From assembly GCA_030015575.1 (NCBI GenBank), contig JASDDO010000001.1:134745988-134809987 (forward strand): 64,000 bases of DNA, in the 5' to 3' direction. A program made the position numbers and the translations under genes. Position 1 is the first letter of the stretch, and each line of letters opens with the position of its first letter. The stretch comes from Agapanthus africanus. Lineage: Eukaryota > Streptophyta > Magnoliopsida > Asparagales > Amaryllidaceae. The notes beneath the pieces were generated by a model that did no database searches, had not been told where the DNA came from, and saw nothing but the letters and a program-made list of their open reading frames with translations. Positions 31,435-44,096 of this stretch are shown here, piece by piece.

Positions 31435-32881
31435 ATGGGTGACACACAATTCAATTCAATTTTTCACGATTTCTATTCTTTTGTTTATACTCAATCCCAA
31501 ACTATTTGTACAAATTGTCGAAATTCTTCCTACATTCATGATGATTGTCCTTTTCTAGGGGGTGACCAACCGTTCCAAATTCTTGATAACGGTCACCTAC
31601 CTAACACTCCTGAACCCATTACCACTTCAAACATTGACCAATTGATTGAAAATTTAGAGAAAGAGGTCGACAGTGACTGCTTTAGCATCACCACCATCAC
31701 AACCCCTCCAACCCGAAACCGTTGAACCATCTGTAGGGTATGATAGTGAGATGGATGCTAGGTCGACCGCTCAAGAAAAAGGTATTGAAGTAATGACTGC
31801 GGTCGAGAATCAAACAGCTTCTACGTTAGCCCTATTCATACAGCAGTCTGAGCAATTATTTCTTGCTCAGGCCCAATCTTTAGCTTACATAGAAGAACAA
31901 GTGAAACATTTAGCTGAGAGGATTCTAGGGAGTGAGCACAGTCAATCAGAACCCGATAATGTTAATGTCTGTCATTTAGGGAGTCACCCAAGTGAGGTAA
32001 ATGATCAATCAAATTTTGATGATTTCTTAGATGATGATACGATTGAATTGACTGAGTGCTACCAGGACACACAAGAAAACCCTCTAAGTCAATCCACCAC
32101 TAGCCTTCAAGTATCCACTGAACCTCTTGTCACTTGTGATTTATAGATTTATTTAACTGAAATAATATTTGATGAGGAAATTCTTGAACCAACTGATTTC
32201 TGCTTTCTAATTTTAGAGGAGGAACCTTGTAAATTTGTCGGGTATGGTTGGGATAGATTAGAAGAGATCAATGATCGGGAACCCATAATTTTTGTATCAC
32301 CTGTTGATATTGTTTCGGAAGAAACATTAGGGTGGGAACCTACTTTTTTAGATGATATGAACCTACCCAGTGATGAATGTGATAAGGGAAAAATTGTTTT
32401 AGGGGAAAGAGTGAATAATGTGAGTAAGATTGTGGAAAATAATAGGGAGGAAGATAGCATTGAAAATTATCCTTTCATGTCGAGTTTTGAGGAAATTTTT
32501 GCTGATGAGATTGAAATTTTAGGTGGGTTGGAGTCAGAACCATTTTGGGATCATCCTTTGAACCTTCCTTTTGCCGAATTTTTTGCGGATGAACTCCAGT
32601 TTTTGAAAGAACTCGACTTTGGAACTCCACATACGCTTATTGAACATACAATTCATCCAGAAAACAATTCTTTGACTTCCTCAAAATTTTATCTTCACCT
32701 TCAGCGTCTTCTTATCCCCAATTTTACACGCTCATGCCCTTCACTAACAACTAACTTATATATATTCTTTTCCTTTTTCTTCTTTTTATACACATTCTTT
32801 TACCAGCCCCTACATTATATAGACAAAATCTTTTTGTGGCTGGTATTAATTTCTGCCCTAACCCAGTCTTTTAACATGTAA
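31435..32881 (+). CDS. Unidentified coding remains of the non-autonomous element D
   Basis: Overlapping open frames lie at 31435-31725, 31673-32146 and 32357-32881. The first carries CTNCRNSSYIHDDCPFLGG, a Cys/His cluster reminiscent of a gag zinc knuckle but with different spacing. The second has EQLFLAQAQSLAYIEEQVKH, a coiled-coil-like stretch similar in feel to the Athila gag tail, then a very acidic part. The third is acidic (FADEIEILGGLESEPFWDHP) and closes with a hydrophobic C-terminal run (about residues 130-170) that could be membrane-spanning. I recognise no enzyme domain. It may be a remodelled gag remnant or a protein specific to these elements; it is a fossil as seen here. The leader before it (30191-31434) holds no other gene. 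Confidence 0.45.
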
Positions 32882-34260
32882 ATGCTGTAATTAATCTTAG
32901 GCTTTTTTCTTTTTTTCTTGAATAAAATTCTCACCCTGATGTCTAAGTCTAGCTACCGGACGCGGGGGCAACGATGAGGACATCGTAAAACTCAGGTTTG
33001 GGGGTGAGCACTGCGTTTATCTGCATCATGTGTATATTGTATATTCTGCATTGCATACATATTAAAAGAAAACCCATAAAAATTGAAAAAATTTACAAAA
33101 ATATAAAAACTTTTTCGTCAAGTTAGCTAATAAGGTAACTTAGATTTTATTGTGAAAGTTTAGTTGATACGTTAGAAGTAACTAAATCCTAGTCTTAGGA
33201 ATGAAAACCCTAAAAATAACCATCATTCTGTTTAAACTTGGTAATTATACGTCCTTACAGTTTTTTTTGAGAAATAGGTAATCTTGAGTTTAGTTCTTTA
33301 GTTAAGTCAAGATGAAGGGAGAGTATTGAAACTTTACTGAATGATAAGTCTGAAAAATAGTTTCTGTTCTTGAGTCCAAATTTAGAAAGTATATACCCTA
33401 CAAATTGCACATACACGCACCTTGAAACTTGGGATAGTAGAGGATACCTAGAAATACTCTTGCCTGAAAGCCTAGTATGAAAGAAAAATCAGTATTTAAA
33501 GCTAAACACCAAAAAAGAGTATCATTGAAAAACATATCCGGTCTTGAAAAGAAAAAGAAAAATAAAAGAAAAAAAAATAATAAAGTCAAGACCTGGAGAC
33601 TGCTATTTGCGCTTTAATGCTCATACATTCAGTAATCGGTTGTTAGTGCCTCAAGAAGCATTAATGGTCACATGAAAGGTGTATGAGCAACACCGTCCAT
33701 CCATTAATGAAAAGAAGTGGTATTAGGTATTAAGGCAAGGGTACTATAGCTTGAATTGAATTCTTAAGCGTAGGGGTGCAAATTTACACACACGTAGGGG
33801 TATACAATCGATATTTGGAGGAAAGATAAAAACGAAGAATAAGACTTATGTTTCTGTAAAGTTAATAAAAATTCCTGACTTGAGACCGCACTTTTAGAAG
33901 GAAAACTTAGGAGTTACCGACATCTTTCTAAACTGTAAATACGTATAGGATCTAGGGATAAATAAATAGGAGGCGTAAAATATAAGGGTTGAATATTTCT
34001 TATTTAGGATGATAGAACTTCTAACGTAGATACTAAACTGTAGGAGTAGAATTGACGTTAACTTATGAAACTAACTTGACTGGATTTTATGGGTGTAATC
34101 CGCTGAAAACCCTCAGGAGACAACACTCCTCCTACTAGGGACACCTAAAGGTTTAACGGCTTGTTGCACATGCTCAGTGCAATCGCGTTCCCTGCGAAAG
34201 TGAGGCTAGGATTTTTTTTAGCATTGCTCGGGACGAGCAATAGATAAGTTTGGGGGTATT
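32882..34260 (+). other. 3' non-coding region of element D with pre-PPT hairpin and PPT
   Basis: No gene. A PPT-like AGGTTTGGGGGT lies at 32994-33005, just after the open frames. A block around 34090-34190 is nearly identical to 57668-57790 of element C. The hairpin TTGCTCG-GGA-CGAGCAA (34224-34240) and the tract AAGTTTGGGGGT (34246-34257) immediately precede the right LTR. Confidence 0.75.
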
Positions 34261-36085
34261 TGATCATCACTGAAAACTGCATTTTAATACCGCTCATTCG
34301 TTATCTCTTTTGTTATATATCGGTGCTATTAATCAGTGTTTGCTCAGTTATTGAAGAGTACAGGTATTCGTGATAAAACACCGGAAACACAGTCAAAATC
34401 ACGGATATATCGTTTGTGAGCCAACACTGCAACCGGAACTGAAAACCGACTGATATCCCAAGAGTTCGTTTGCAATAATTTGATGTGTACACACTTTTTG
34501 AATAAATGGTCCAACACAAGGCAAGTGTACACACCAAACTTTTGGGCTAGGACCATATGGGGGGCAGCCATGAATCATGGTGCAAGTGGCATAGTGTGAT
34601 GGGCATTTATGAGCATTGAATGCATAAAGATATGATGTGATTTGAAGCATCTTGTTCCCTCCAAAACTCTGAAGATAAACCAGATTGATTTAGGCCAAGA
34701 AAACAGAACCAGAGTGCTATTGGAGTGCACATAAACCCACACACCCAGTACGAGCCTCTCTCCTCGGATTTGACCCGGCGACGCACCCCTAGATTCCGAC
34801 GACGCCGGCCCCACCTCCTCCTGAGAACCCCAGTTTCTCACAACCCCTTCCCTGTTGCCACCTCATCATATTTTTATTGTTTATTTATTCCTATTTTGGG
34901 CTTATAAATAGCAGATCATTGGCAAGGGAAGGGCTCTCTCATTCTCTCACATCATACCATAGTTTTTGTTAGTTTCTTTTGTTCTTTTTGGTTTAGCTTG
35001 AGGGTGAGTGAGCTCAACATTGGTTTCTTCTTTTTCTTCCCTCTTGAAACTCTTTTTGGAGAGCTTGATTAAGGAGGTTGAACAAGTCACCAAATCTTGT
35101 ATCTTGTTCTCAAGTGTTTATATAATTGTTGCTTTCTTTTATTTCTTACTTGCTTTATTTACTTGCTTTGTTTTCTTTTATTCATCATGCATAACTAATT
35201 CTATTTGGTTGTGGTGTGGGTGAGGAAATGAGATAAAAGGTTTTGCCTCCTCCACCTCTTGTTTATGTTTCATGCGTTAAATTACGATTCTAATTTGAAT
35301 ATTGTTGATGCATCGTTATGATACAGTATGTGACACATGTTTACTTGTAACCTCCTCATATACCGTATTCATTCCCTTTCCCCATCTTCAATATTTAAGT
35401 TAAAATCTATTTGATGTTTAGGTTGATAAGTTTGGATATCGGATCTTGTGATCAATTGCGTGACACTCTTTTGTTTTCATATCCGATATACCATCACAAA
35501 ACCTTAGCAAACTCAACACCAATATATTTTGCTCTCACTAACCTCTTTGTATTTTTGTTGTTGCGGTATGTTTGCAAAACCTCGTGTTTAGTGTTGATAC
35601 CCCAAGCGTGGACATACAAAAGGTAAGTGACCAAAACGGACTCGTTTCGTGCTTTGCGGCGAATATCGGACTTTGACGGTTTGTGCTCCGCAACCGTGTT
35701 GACAAGTCGTGCTTCATGCCGGAATCAAGGTAAGGCCGGACAACTCATGATCAAGGAGTGTAGAGGTAAACGTCGCAATTCAGGCTTCCGAACCAAGCCA
35801 CAACCATTTCTTCCTTCCACTTGTTTCTTGCTTTTCTTGTTTTCATATTCTTTCATATTTTTGTGACACAACCCCAATTCGTTAATTTGTTAACCTTAAA
35901 AACGATACCTAATACTCAATTCCCTGTGGATCGACCCGTGCTTGCCGGCTTGCTACAACGCGCCGTGCACTTGCGGTTATAAATATTTAAAACGAGAACG
36001 ATCTCGTGCGCGCATTCCGTTTTCCATAAAAACATATCCATTTACAAAACAATACGCGTTTGCGCGCGCGGGTGGTTTCCCAACA
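34261..36085 (+). repeat. Right LTR of element D
   Basis: 1825 bp; starts TGATCATCAC, ends CCCAACA, TATA box at 34903-34910. It is slightly longer than the left copy because of small indels. Confidence 0.9.
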
Positions 36086-37229
36086 ATTTTAAGGACACTC
36101 TTCGGTCAGGTGAGATGGATCTGAACAACAAGCACACACAGATAGTGCGAAGGGGAGCCAGAGGGCTAGGAGAGTAAGATGAAAATTTTCTTTCAATCGC
36201 CTCAAGTTTTCTCGTGATTACAGCCATTTCGGTTTTCATTGCAATAGAGACATCGAGTTGGTGAATTCCTGCTCTAGACTGACTGGAAGAAGTAGAAGAA
36301 GAAGTGTTCGGTCTGGTGCTCTCCTATTAAAGCGTCTGTTCCGCAAGATCATCGAAGAATTGCCAAGCTTCCTCGTCAGATTTGGATAGGAAGTGCCCTT
36401 GACAAATGGTTTCCAACAACTGTCTAGTTGCTGGATTCAGGCCCTCGTATAAAGTTTGGCAAAGTTGTCATCTCTCAATACCGTGATGAGGGCACTGGAC
36501 AAGGAGGTCTTTGTATCGGTCAAAGCAATTCCATAAAAGCTGGGTGAATAGGTTTATCTCGTTTCGGATCCGTGCGGTCTTATGATTTGGGTAGAATTTC
36601 TTTAGAAACGCTTTTACAAACTCGTCCCAAATGGTTATCGAATGAGATGTGGTGCTATACAGCCACTTTTCAGCAAGGTCGCATAAAGTGAAAGGAATAA
36701 CTCGTAGTCGTATAGTATCATCAGACAGCTAGGTTGTCTTCATCATCGCACATACGTTCTGGAATTTATTGATGAAGATATAAGCATCTTCAGATTCAAG
36801 CCCGTGAAATTTGGGCAACATGTTGATGAAGTGGGGCTTAATTTCAAAATTATCCCTATTGGCCGGTGGAAGTGAAAGACAAGTAGGGAGTGCAGCGCGG
36901 GTAGGATAGAAACGATCTTGGAGCGCAATTCGCTGTGGCGTTGCAACAAGAGGTGGTCGCGGGTTATTCGCACCCAGTGGATGTGGAATCATTCCCATTG
37001 TAGGTGACGTGATGTTAGGAGAAAGTCTTATCATCTCGGAAGAAGAGCCTGGTGAAAGTGAAGGTGAAGAAGTATGGACAGAATCACGGTCAACGTCGGA
37101 GTTGACCAGCAAGGGTAAAGGTGAAAGAGGCGTGGAAGGAGTTTCGACTTCGGGGTCGATCGTATAGTCCGTAGCGACTAACAAAATGCGGACTAAACGG
37201 GCACTAGGGTCCCTAATCCAAACGGACAT
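36086..37229 (-). CDS. gag: gag N-terminal part of element B (fossil)
   Basis: Starting at the Met at 37229 (MSVWIRDPSARLVRILLVAT), the sequence parallels 49463 onward in element C (MSLWTRDTDARLVRVSLVPT), then GANNPRPP, RIALQDRFYPTR.ALPTCLS, and the gag core FEIKPHFINMLPKFHGLESEDAY, a stretch element C has lost. The rest of the core continues to a C-rich end at about 36100, where element D interrupts it. It would form the particle shell. It is broken in places. Confidence 0.8.
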
Positions 37230-38616
37230 ACACTAAACGAGTTTAATGTAGTCAAAGCGTAGAGTGTGAGGGTAAGAAAACGTAAATGGAGAAAAATTGG
37301 GTGAAGGTGGTAAAAGTGGCGAACTTGTATTTGTTTCGTAAGAATATGAAAATGAAATGGCAGCTCAACAAACACAATCACAAATGCACAGTCACAAATA
37401 CACAATCAATACCTAGACTAGGGTCCTCGAAGTCTACTAGACTTGCTCCTAACTGTTCCAAAATGAAAAATTGTGAGATAACCCTCAAATCGCCTCTTCA
37501 CAGCCAGTTGTGGCCAGGTAAGCACAAGTGAGGTAAGGAGGGTTCCGCTCACGAATCACCGTGAGACGGGCCTTTTAAAATTACCTCCTCACTTGTCTAG
37601 CCTAAGCACCACAAAATTCATGTTTAGATAAACGACCGAATGCCCACAATCTTCCTTTGTCCTACTGAGCGCGACAGGTCCTTAATTGTCTTGAGTCTAT
37701 ATTTTTTATTAAGCTTGAGGTGACACTTATGCAATTAGTGATTTCCGGGGTCTTAGGAAGGGTGATGAAATCCCCACCTAATCTGAATTGGTGTTATAGC
37801 CCCTTAAGTCCGTATTAATGATGCAATGCGCAAATCAATAAGGTTTTGTTATCAAGCAAAAAAAATTACTTTAAATGTGTCGCTGCAACAAATAAGGTTA
37901 GTTTTTCTTTGGCTTCTGCGGTGATATTGCAAAGAATCCTGCAAAGATAAGAATATTGGAGCGTCGGATTTTTGAAGAAGAAGTTTAGAAAAATACGTAC
38001 CGAAAGAGTTGAATTGAGAAGCTCGTGTTGATATTGTCTCCGAGTGCTTGAATGGTTCGCTTGCGTGGGTCAAACTATCCGGATCTTTGGCACTATAGTG
38101 TTCAACCCCCTTATATTTGAAAACTCCCCCTGCTCTGCACGATCGCTGCTCGCCAATACGTTGAATCTGTAAATGTCAGAAAAATACGGATATTTGAGCT
38201 AAAAAATGATATAGATAGCCAAAATTCTGAACACAAATAATTATGAAAATCAAATAATAAAAATAGGATACTAACAGAACACTGGAGGCAACACAAAAAA
38301 AAGATTTTCAAAACCCCACAAAAGGGCCAGTGACATCGGGAAAAAGCAAGTTTTCGCCGGTCGTATTTATAAATTTAGTGCTCAAATTTTTCGTGTTTCC
38401 TCTTTGTAATAATAGTATTCCACTTTTATACTTTGATTTCCATGTTAAAACACAGTGTGTTAGCAGATCAAAAAATCCAAAGAACAGAATATTAGTTTTA
38501 GTTCTCGTGTCGGTTGAAAAAAAGAGTGTGTTTTTCGTTGAATCTGTTAGAAAGTTAGTTTTATACATAATATTCATAAATTCACCCGAGACTACAAGTA
38601 TAAAAGCGTTACCGTC
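37230..38616 (-). other. Leader of element B
   Basis: Non-coding stretch between primer site and gag. It contains blocks shared with the leaders of C and D (for example the ggatttcatcacc and cttacctggcc-type words seen near 37500 and 37750). No gene is seen. Confidence 0.65.
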
Positions 38617-38634
38617 TCCCCGGCAACGGCACCA
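38617..38634 (-). other. Primer binding site of element B
   Basis: On the minus strand TGGTGCCGTTGCCGGGGA follows the LTR end by two bases. It is the same tRNA-Asp-like primer type as in C and D. Confidence 0.75.
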
Positions 38635-38636
38635 TT

Positions 38637-40389
38637 TGATTGTGAGTTTTTCACCGTGTTGTTTTAAAAAGAATTTGAAATAACCGTAATAAAAAACGGT
38701 GTCGCGTGTAGCGAGCCGCGATGAGTACGGGTCGTCTGCAGAGAGATGGTAGGTTTTTAAGCTTGTTTTAACGAGTTAATACCGTAACTTGAGTTGTTGT
38801 TTATACTAAGTGTCGTAACTATGATATGTTCGATAAAAAGACTTGTTAGGGGTAGTTTTATGTTAGCTTGCATTAGGATGATGTTTTCCGTTTCCTTATA
38901 GACCTAATTCTGTTATTGAAACTAAGGGAATAGGCAACAACGTGGATTAGGGAACTTGAAGTATGGTATTTGCGATTGTGTGCTAAATCCGTATTTCTTG
39001 TCGCTTATCCTTCCGTTGTTGTCTCTTGACCTTAGCCTTCGGCAAACCACTCGCAACCGGTCACGATTAGGATTCACCGCTATCATGGTAGGATAGGGTG
39101 CCTAACGGAGCGGAATTGCGAGTTGTTTGGTCGGAGTTTCAATTACAAAATTAAGGTTTTTAAGATTTTAGCGAACACATCTCCTAGCACAAACTAACCA
39201 TATTCTACCCTTAACAAGTAAATCAATTACTCACACATATTTACAATAACAAATAAAACAAAGAAAAGAGCAAGGCACATAGCAAAAAATTGCAAGAAAA
39301 GTAAATCCAAGGTTAGAAAGTTAAGAACCGATATATCCAATGTGTAAATTTCTTCAAGTGTTCTTTAAGCCCGTACCAATGTGAGATCAAAATACCAAAC
39401 TTTAAATTTGCAAGCTCACTTAAGAGGTTGCTAGATCAAAGCAAGGAAAGGATTTCACAAGTTCAATATTTGTAGGAAGCAAGACACATGTAATGAACAA
39501 ATGAGAACTTTTTATTAATTTTCAAATGAGATACAACTAATCTTGAATTCAAGAACCTAAATTTTAAGCTTATAAGTTCATTGAAGAAGTTACAAGGTCA
39601 AGATAAAAGGCAAAAGCTCAAGAGTTCAAAGGAAAATACAAGTTAACATCTACAAAATACAACTTGCTCTAAACTAAAAATAATGCCAAAAAGTATATTC
39701 TTTCCTTGCCCATTGATCTGATATTTATAGGCATATCATCTAAATAAACAAACAATGTAAAAAGGATGATGTGACAACAAGGGACAACCAGATGAAAAAT
39801 GGGGCGCTTTCGACATGATGGGACCGGCGGCGCCGGGTCATGTGAGTATCTCTCCGGTCAAGCTTGGATCATTGGGCCTCGTGTTGGTTCTGTGATGTTG
39901 TGTGCTCTCCACAATCCCACTGGTAATATTTGATTTATTGATAACAACTTGGGTTGTGCTCAGTAGCTTTTGGAGGAAAATCAATCTTCAAATCACATCA
40001 CAACTTTTCTTTCCACTCATCACAAGCCCACTTGTGCTTCTTCTCTTACACAAGTCATCATTTGTGTGTGCCCACTTGTGCAAGGCAGCCCCCAAGGTTC
40101 ATGCATCACAAAAGGTGTTCACACTTGTAATGTATTGGACCATTTTTGATAAAAAGTGTGTACACATGCATGTTGTAAAAAGAAACTCTTTAAATATATA
40201 TCTGCTTTCTGTTTCGGTTGCAGTGTCGGCTCGCAAAATTCATATCCGTGTATTTGAGTGTGTTTTCAGTGTTTTATCACGAATACCTATAATCTGTATT
40301 TATTGAGCAGACACGGGTTAATAGTACCGATATTGTACAAAAATGATAATAAATGAGTGGTATTGAAATGCAGTTTTCTGTGATGAACA
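38637..40389 (-). repeat. 5' LTR of element B
   Basis: 1753 bp. On the minus strand it begins TGTTCATCAC followed by gaaaactgcatttcaatacc, similar to the start of the D LTRs, and ends CACAATCA beside the primer site. A TATA box (TATAAATAT, minus) lies at 39721-39729. The only LTR of B in the window. Confidence 0.8.
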
Positions 40390-40395
40390 ACACTT

Positions 40396-41760
40396 TGTTG
40401 GGGTCAAAAATTACACCCTGGTTGACCAAGTCAAAATCAAAATCAACTCCAAGTCAAGCGGACCCGAGCCCAAGCAAGCGGGCCCGAGCCCAGGTCAAGA
40501 CCGAGCATGGAAGGGACTGGCCCCGTGACAAAGAATGAAACAATAAATTAGTTTAATGCATTTTGTAGAAATAAATGTCTGTAAAATGGGCAAAAAAATC
40601 AAAATTTTGTAAACCTCATGGCTTATATGCGAAAAGAAATAAACACATAAGATATGGGGAGGCACAAGTGACATTTAGAAAAACCCAAGGGGTTATATGT
40701 AAAGTTTATAGCCTATATATAAAAGGCAAACATGATGAGAAAATTAAGGACAACTTTCATTCCCCTCAAAAATATTATGGTTTGTGCCTTCTTCTCCTTC
40801 CTCAAGCTTTTAAACATTCTTCTCCTTTTTGAATTAAATTAAGAGTTTAACTCTTCTTTTCCCAAAAAGAAATAGTTTTTCATCGTAAAACTCTCGAAGG
40901 GGAGCTCAGATCTCCCATCAAATCTCTAAAATGAAGACTTTTAATCTCACCGTCCTCCCCCCTCCCCCCTCTTTCTCCAAGATCCAACAAAAAGAAAGGA
41001 AGAGAAAAAAGACACATCTCCAAAAATCCCATTTTGGGAGGATCCAAGGCTTAAGGGAGAAGAAAGGGGTCCTCTTTGATCATCTCCGATGATTTTTTAG
41101 AGTTCAACTCCATACTTCAAAATCTTTTGAAGTTTAACTCCATAATAGAAATTTTTTTGGGAGTATAACTCTATAAAAATAAAAATCCAAACTACAGGGA
41201 AGAAAGAAAGTGGGGGAGGAGGAGGAATAATTTTCAAAAGTGAAGTAAGAGGACTGCAGGAATAACTTATAAGTATAAGGGGGTTACAAGTAAATACTAA
41301 CTATAGGGGAGACAGAGAAAAATATTGAAGTATGAGGGAGACTAACAGGAAAAAAAACCCTTTACTAAAATAAACGTAGGGTCAATGGCACAGGAGAGAT
41401 TGGTCAAATAGTCAACACCGTACAACTAAAGCATACAATGCTTATATTTTCAAAGGATAAATTGTCAAAATGTTCCCGGCCTACTCAAAAGCTGTCATAA
41501 AAACCCTGAGCTTTTTCGTATTGTTAAAAAAAACCTGGGCCCAATTAAAAACCCCTTTATATCAGTTGCTTGCAATATCTAAACAGTTGTCTATAATATC
41601 TAATCAGTTGGAGTTGCTTGTAATATCTAATCAGTTGGAGGGAATAAAGGCCTAAATGAAATATGGCCCAGGGGTCTTTTCACAAAGATTTTAAACAGTA
41701 AGACTTTCCGAACAATTTCGAAAATTACAAGGGTTTTTAGAGAACCCCGAGCACGCAGAG
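40396..41760 (+). repeat. LTR-like stretch of unknown family
   Basis: It begins TGTTGGGGTCAAAAATTACACC, the style of a gypsy LTR start, immediately right of element B, and has a TATA-like tatatataaaagg at about 40715 and CT-rich leader-like DNA after it. No second copy, primer site or coding part is in the window, so this is only a candidate. A short direct repeat (taatatctaatcagttggag) lies at about 41595-41640. Confidence 0.3.
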
Positions 41761-41891
41761 GGCTTTTCGATAATTTACCCTGTTTTCATCCATGATTCTT
41801 GAAACAACATACTTCTCTTTTAGTGAGATTACTATCTCTGCTTTTAAAATGCCAATCCTACGGATGTAAACCATGCCATCAATTGATAGCT

Positions 41892-42267
41892 ATGTAGCAC
41901 GGATTCGGATACGAAATACGATACGATACGATGTGAATTCGTAATTTTTCAAAAAAACTAAGGTACGAGATACATTTTATATCGATTTTGAATTAACTAA
42001 AAATGAATATATATCACGTCATACATACCCAATATATAATAATATAAATAAATAATGGTATTATGTTATATATTCAAAGAGCACTTTCAAACTTTGAAAC
42101 TTTGAGTGCCTTAATTTTCAAGATAAAGAGAAGATGAATCGATTTGATGGAGGTAGGTTGGTGAGACATTTACAAGTCCTAGTGAATCCGAAAGAATGCG
42201 GGAGTTTCGGACTCCGATACGGGATCGGGGACGATTCGTGAGGCATAGACAAGTAGCCGTGCTTCAT
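41892..42267 (+). repeat. MITE-like repeat with ATGWAGCACGG ends
   Basis: The left end ATGTAGCACGGATTCGGATACG and the reverse complement of the right end (ATGAAGCACGGC) share about ten bases; next to the left end is (ATACG)n. Total length is 376 bp, with no coding capacity. I cannot see a target duplication, so the class is unproven. Confidence 0.35.
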
Positions 42268-44096
42268 AAATGGATGGTCTCTTTTACTTAACCAAAAAAA
42301 AAAGCTAAAATGTAAGAAAATCGTTCAATCTATTTTATTATATTTTGTGAACTCTTCCATACAATCGTTATCCCTCCCTAAATAGAAAAGATCTCATTTC
42401 CTCTCTTAGGCTTCTACTAGAGGTTGGGGTTGCCACTAGACCCATGCATGCATGCATGGGTCCAAGGTCCCAAGTCCTTGTGATGCCAAACCACCAATGC
42501 ATGTATGCTGACCCCACATAGTATGAGTTGGTGGCCGCGTGGGCCCCGCATCAGATGTCAGAGTGCAATCCATCCACCACCATCATCATAATCATCCAGC
42601 CAGCCAAGTGGATCGATTAGATCTTTTCATTCAAAAATTTGTCACCTCACGGCTCAAACAATAGATACCCTCATAGCTTGGGCAAATGAATAAGGAAGAG
42701 TACACTCCTCATCAAAGCCCAATTCGTTTGCTTGCTAAATAATAGCAGCAGCTCCCGTGACTTGATGGTTACGTTGCATGCACTTGTTGTCGGCCACCAC
42801 ATTATTATTATTCCTATACATATACATTTCACAATATTGATTAAATGCATATGCATGTGTTATTATATGACAAACAAGGCGTATATATGCTTGTCCAAAA
42901 GCTACTTGTTATGCTAGCTCATTTCCATCATAATATATTTTGGGTACAAAAGCTATATATAGTGAGCTAATGTGACATGTAACCATCTTAAATAATGCAA
43001 ATATCATTTTCTTGGTCCCATTACTATTTCTTCCAGCTGAAAAATATGTAGAACTCATGAAAAACTAACACATACATTGATTTAGCTTTATCTGTTGGAA
43101 ATTTTGGTCATTGCACATGAATTAAATTGCTGAAATGTTCGGTGTAGCATGTGTGTACGGCATGGTGTGGTTCTTCTTGTCGAACCCTTGGGTTGCTTTT
43201 TGTCATGGATTGTTCACAAATGGTCCTCCTCGGCTCCCCCCTTGTTTTACCCTTGATTTGTGCAGCAACCACAAACAAGTTGCTTAAAGCAAATGTGCTC
43301 CTTCACTTAAAATCACAAGACTACCGACATAAAATCAACAAGAATTAGATTAACATACCGACCTCGACCTCATCCCTGAGACTAGCTCACATTTAGGATC
43401 TATTTATCTTTCTTCTTTAATTTTTAACCATTTCATTTTCATTGAACCATATGAAAAATACCAATTAGGTATTTATTAGATTCGGAAAGAAAAAACACAG
43501 TGTAGCAGAATACATGATCCTCCGATATCATCATGTTGCCACTAAAAGGCTCAAGGATCTTAGTATCTCAGTCATTGCGATTAAAAATGTACAATTATGA
43601 TGATAATTAACAGGTACCTTTTCGCTGTGCCACTAGATTACAAAGTAGAGACCTATAATATATAGGTCCCATTTGATTTGAATTCAAATGTAAACTCTCC
43701 TATGCTATTTCCATGCTATTATTGAGCGTCCCTAACCACACCACAGATGCAATTATATCAAATTTGTGGACCCTCTCTTTTACCTCATTCCCATCGTTGT
43801 ATTTTATGGGTTGTAATAGCATGGGCTAAATAATAGCGGCCATTGTATTCACAAAGGCTAGACGCTAGCATTGTATTCACACAGACTCGAAAAATAGGCC
43901 AACAAGGTATAGAACAAAAAACAGGGGACTAAATCACATGAAAGCATGCATGATTTAACAACCAACTAATATCCAAAGTTCCCGATTGAAACACAAACAA
44001 GAAGTCAGTCAAACATCAACTAGAAGACTAGCTAAAACCCTAGCAATCAACATGAAACCACACTAAAACCCTAACTAACTAATTAAGAGGGCAAAC
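42268..44096 (+). other. Flanking DNA, no gene recognised
   Basis: AT-rich DNA with scattered short frames, none with a recognisable domain. It contains a perfect 24-bp palindrome at 42439-42462 built of overlapping CATG/GCATGC words. Confidence 0.5.
42439..42462. repeat. 24-bp perfect palindrome of CATGCATG (RY) motifs
   Basis: GACCC, then ATGC repeated, then ATGGGTC. The core contains overlapping CATGCATG words, the RY element recognised by B3-domain factors. No nearby gene start is recognised to connect it with. Confidence 0.6.

Larger units (their letters stand above)
28363..36085 (+). mobile_element. Athila-like LTR element without pol (element D), inserted in B
   Basis: LTRs are 28363-30166 and 34261-36085, both starting TGATCATCAC and ending in ACA. 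The flanking five bases are attgt (28358-28362) and atttt (36086-36090), a duplication with one difference. The primer site resembles that of Athila. The 4.1 kb interior shares its leader and 3' non-coding region with elements B and C but contains no protease, RT, RNase H or integrase; only a stretch of open frames at 31435-32881. It is therefore a non-autonomous relative that would need the enzymes of an Athila element. LTR divergence is a few percent by eye. Confidence 0.88.
26624..40389 (-). mobile_element. Athila-lineage gypsy element (element B), antisense, interrupted twice
   Basis: Reading leftward: LTR 40389-38637, primer site, leader, gag start, an inserted element (D), gag end and protease, then an inserted Tekay-like LTR at 26623. 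RT and the rest would lie left of the window. Its gag and protease match element C closely (for example [20 protein letters not shown] in both), which identifies the family as Athila. It is a fossil with several breaks besides the two insertions. The five bases right of the LTR, acact (40390-40394), are one copy of the expected target duplication. Confidence 0.85.
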
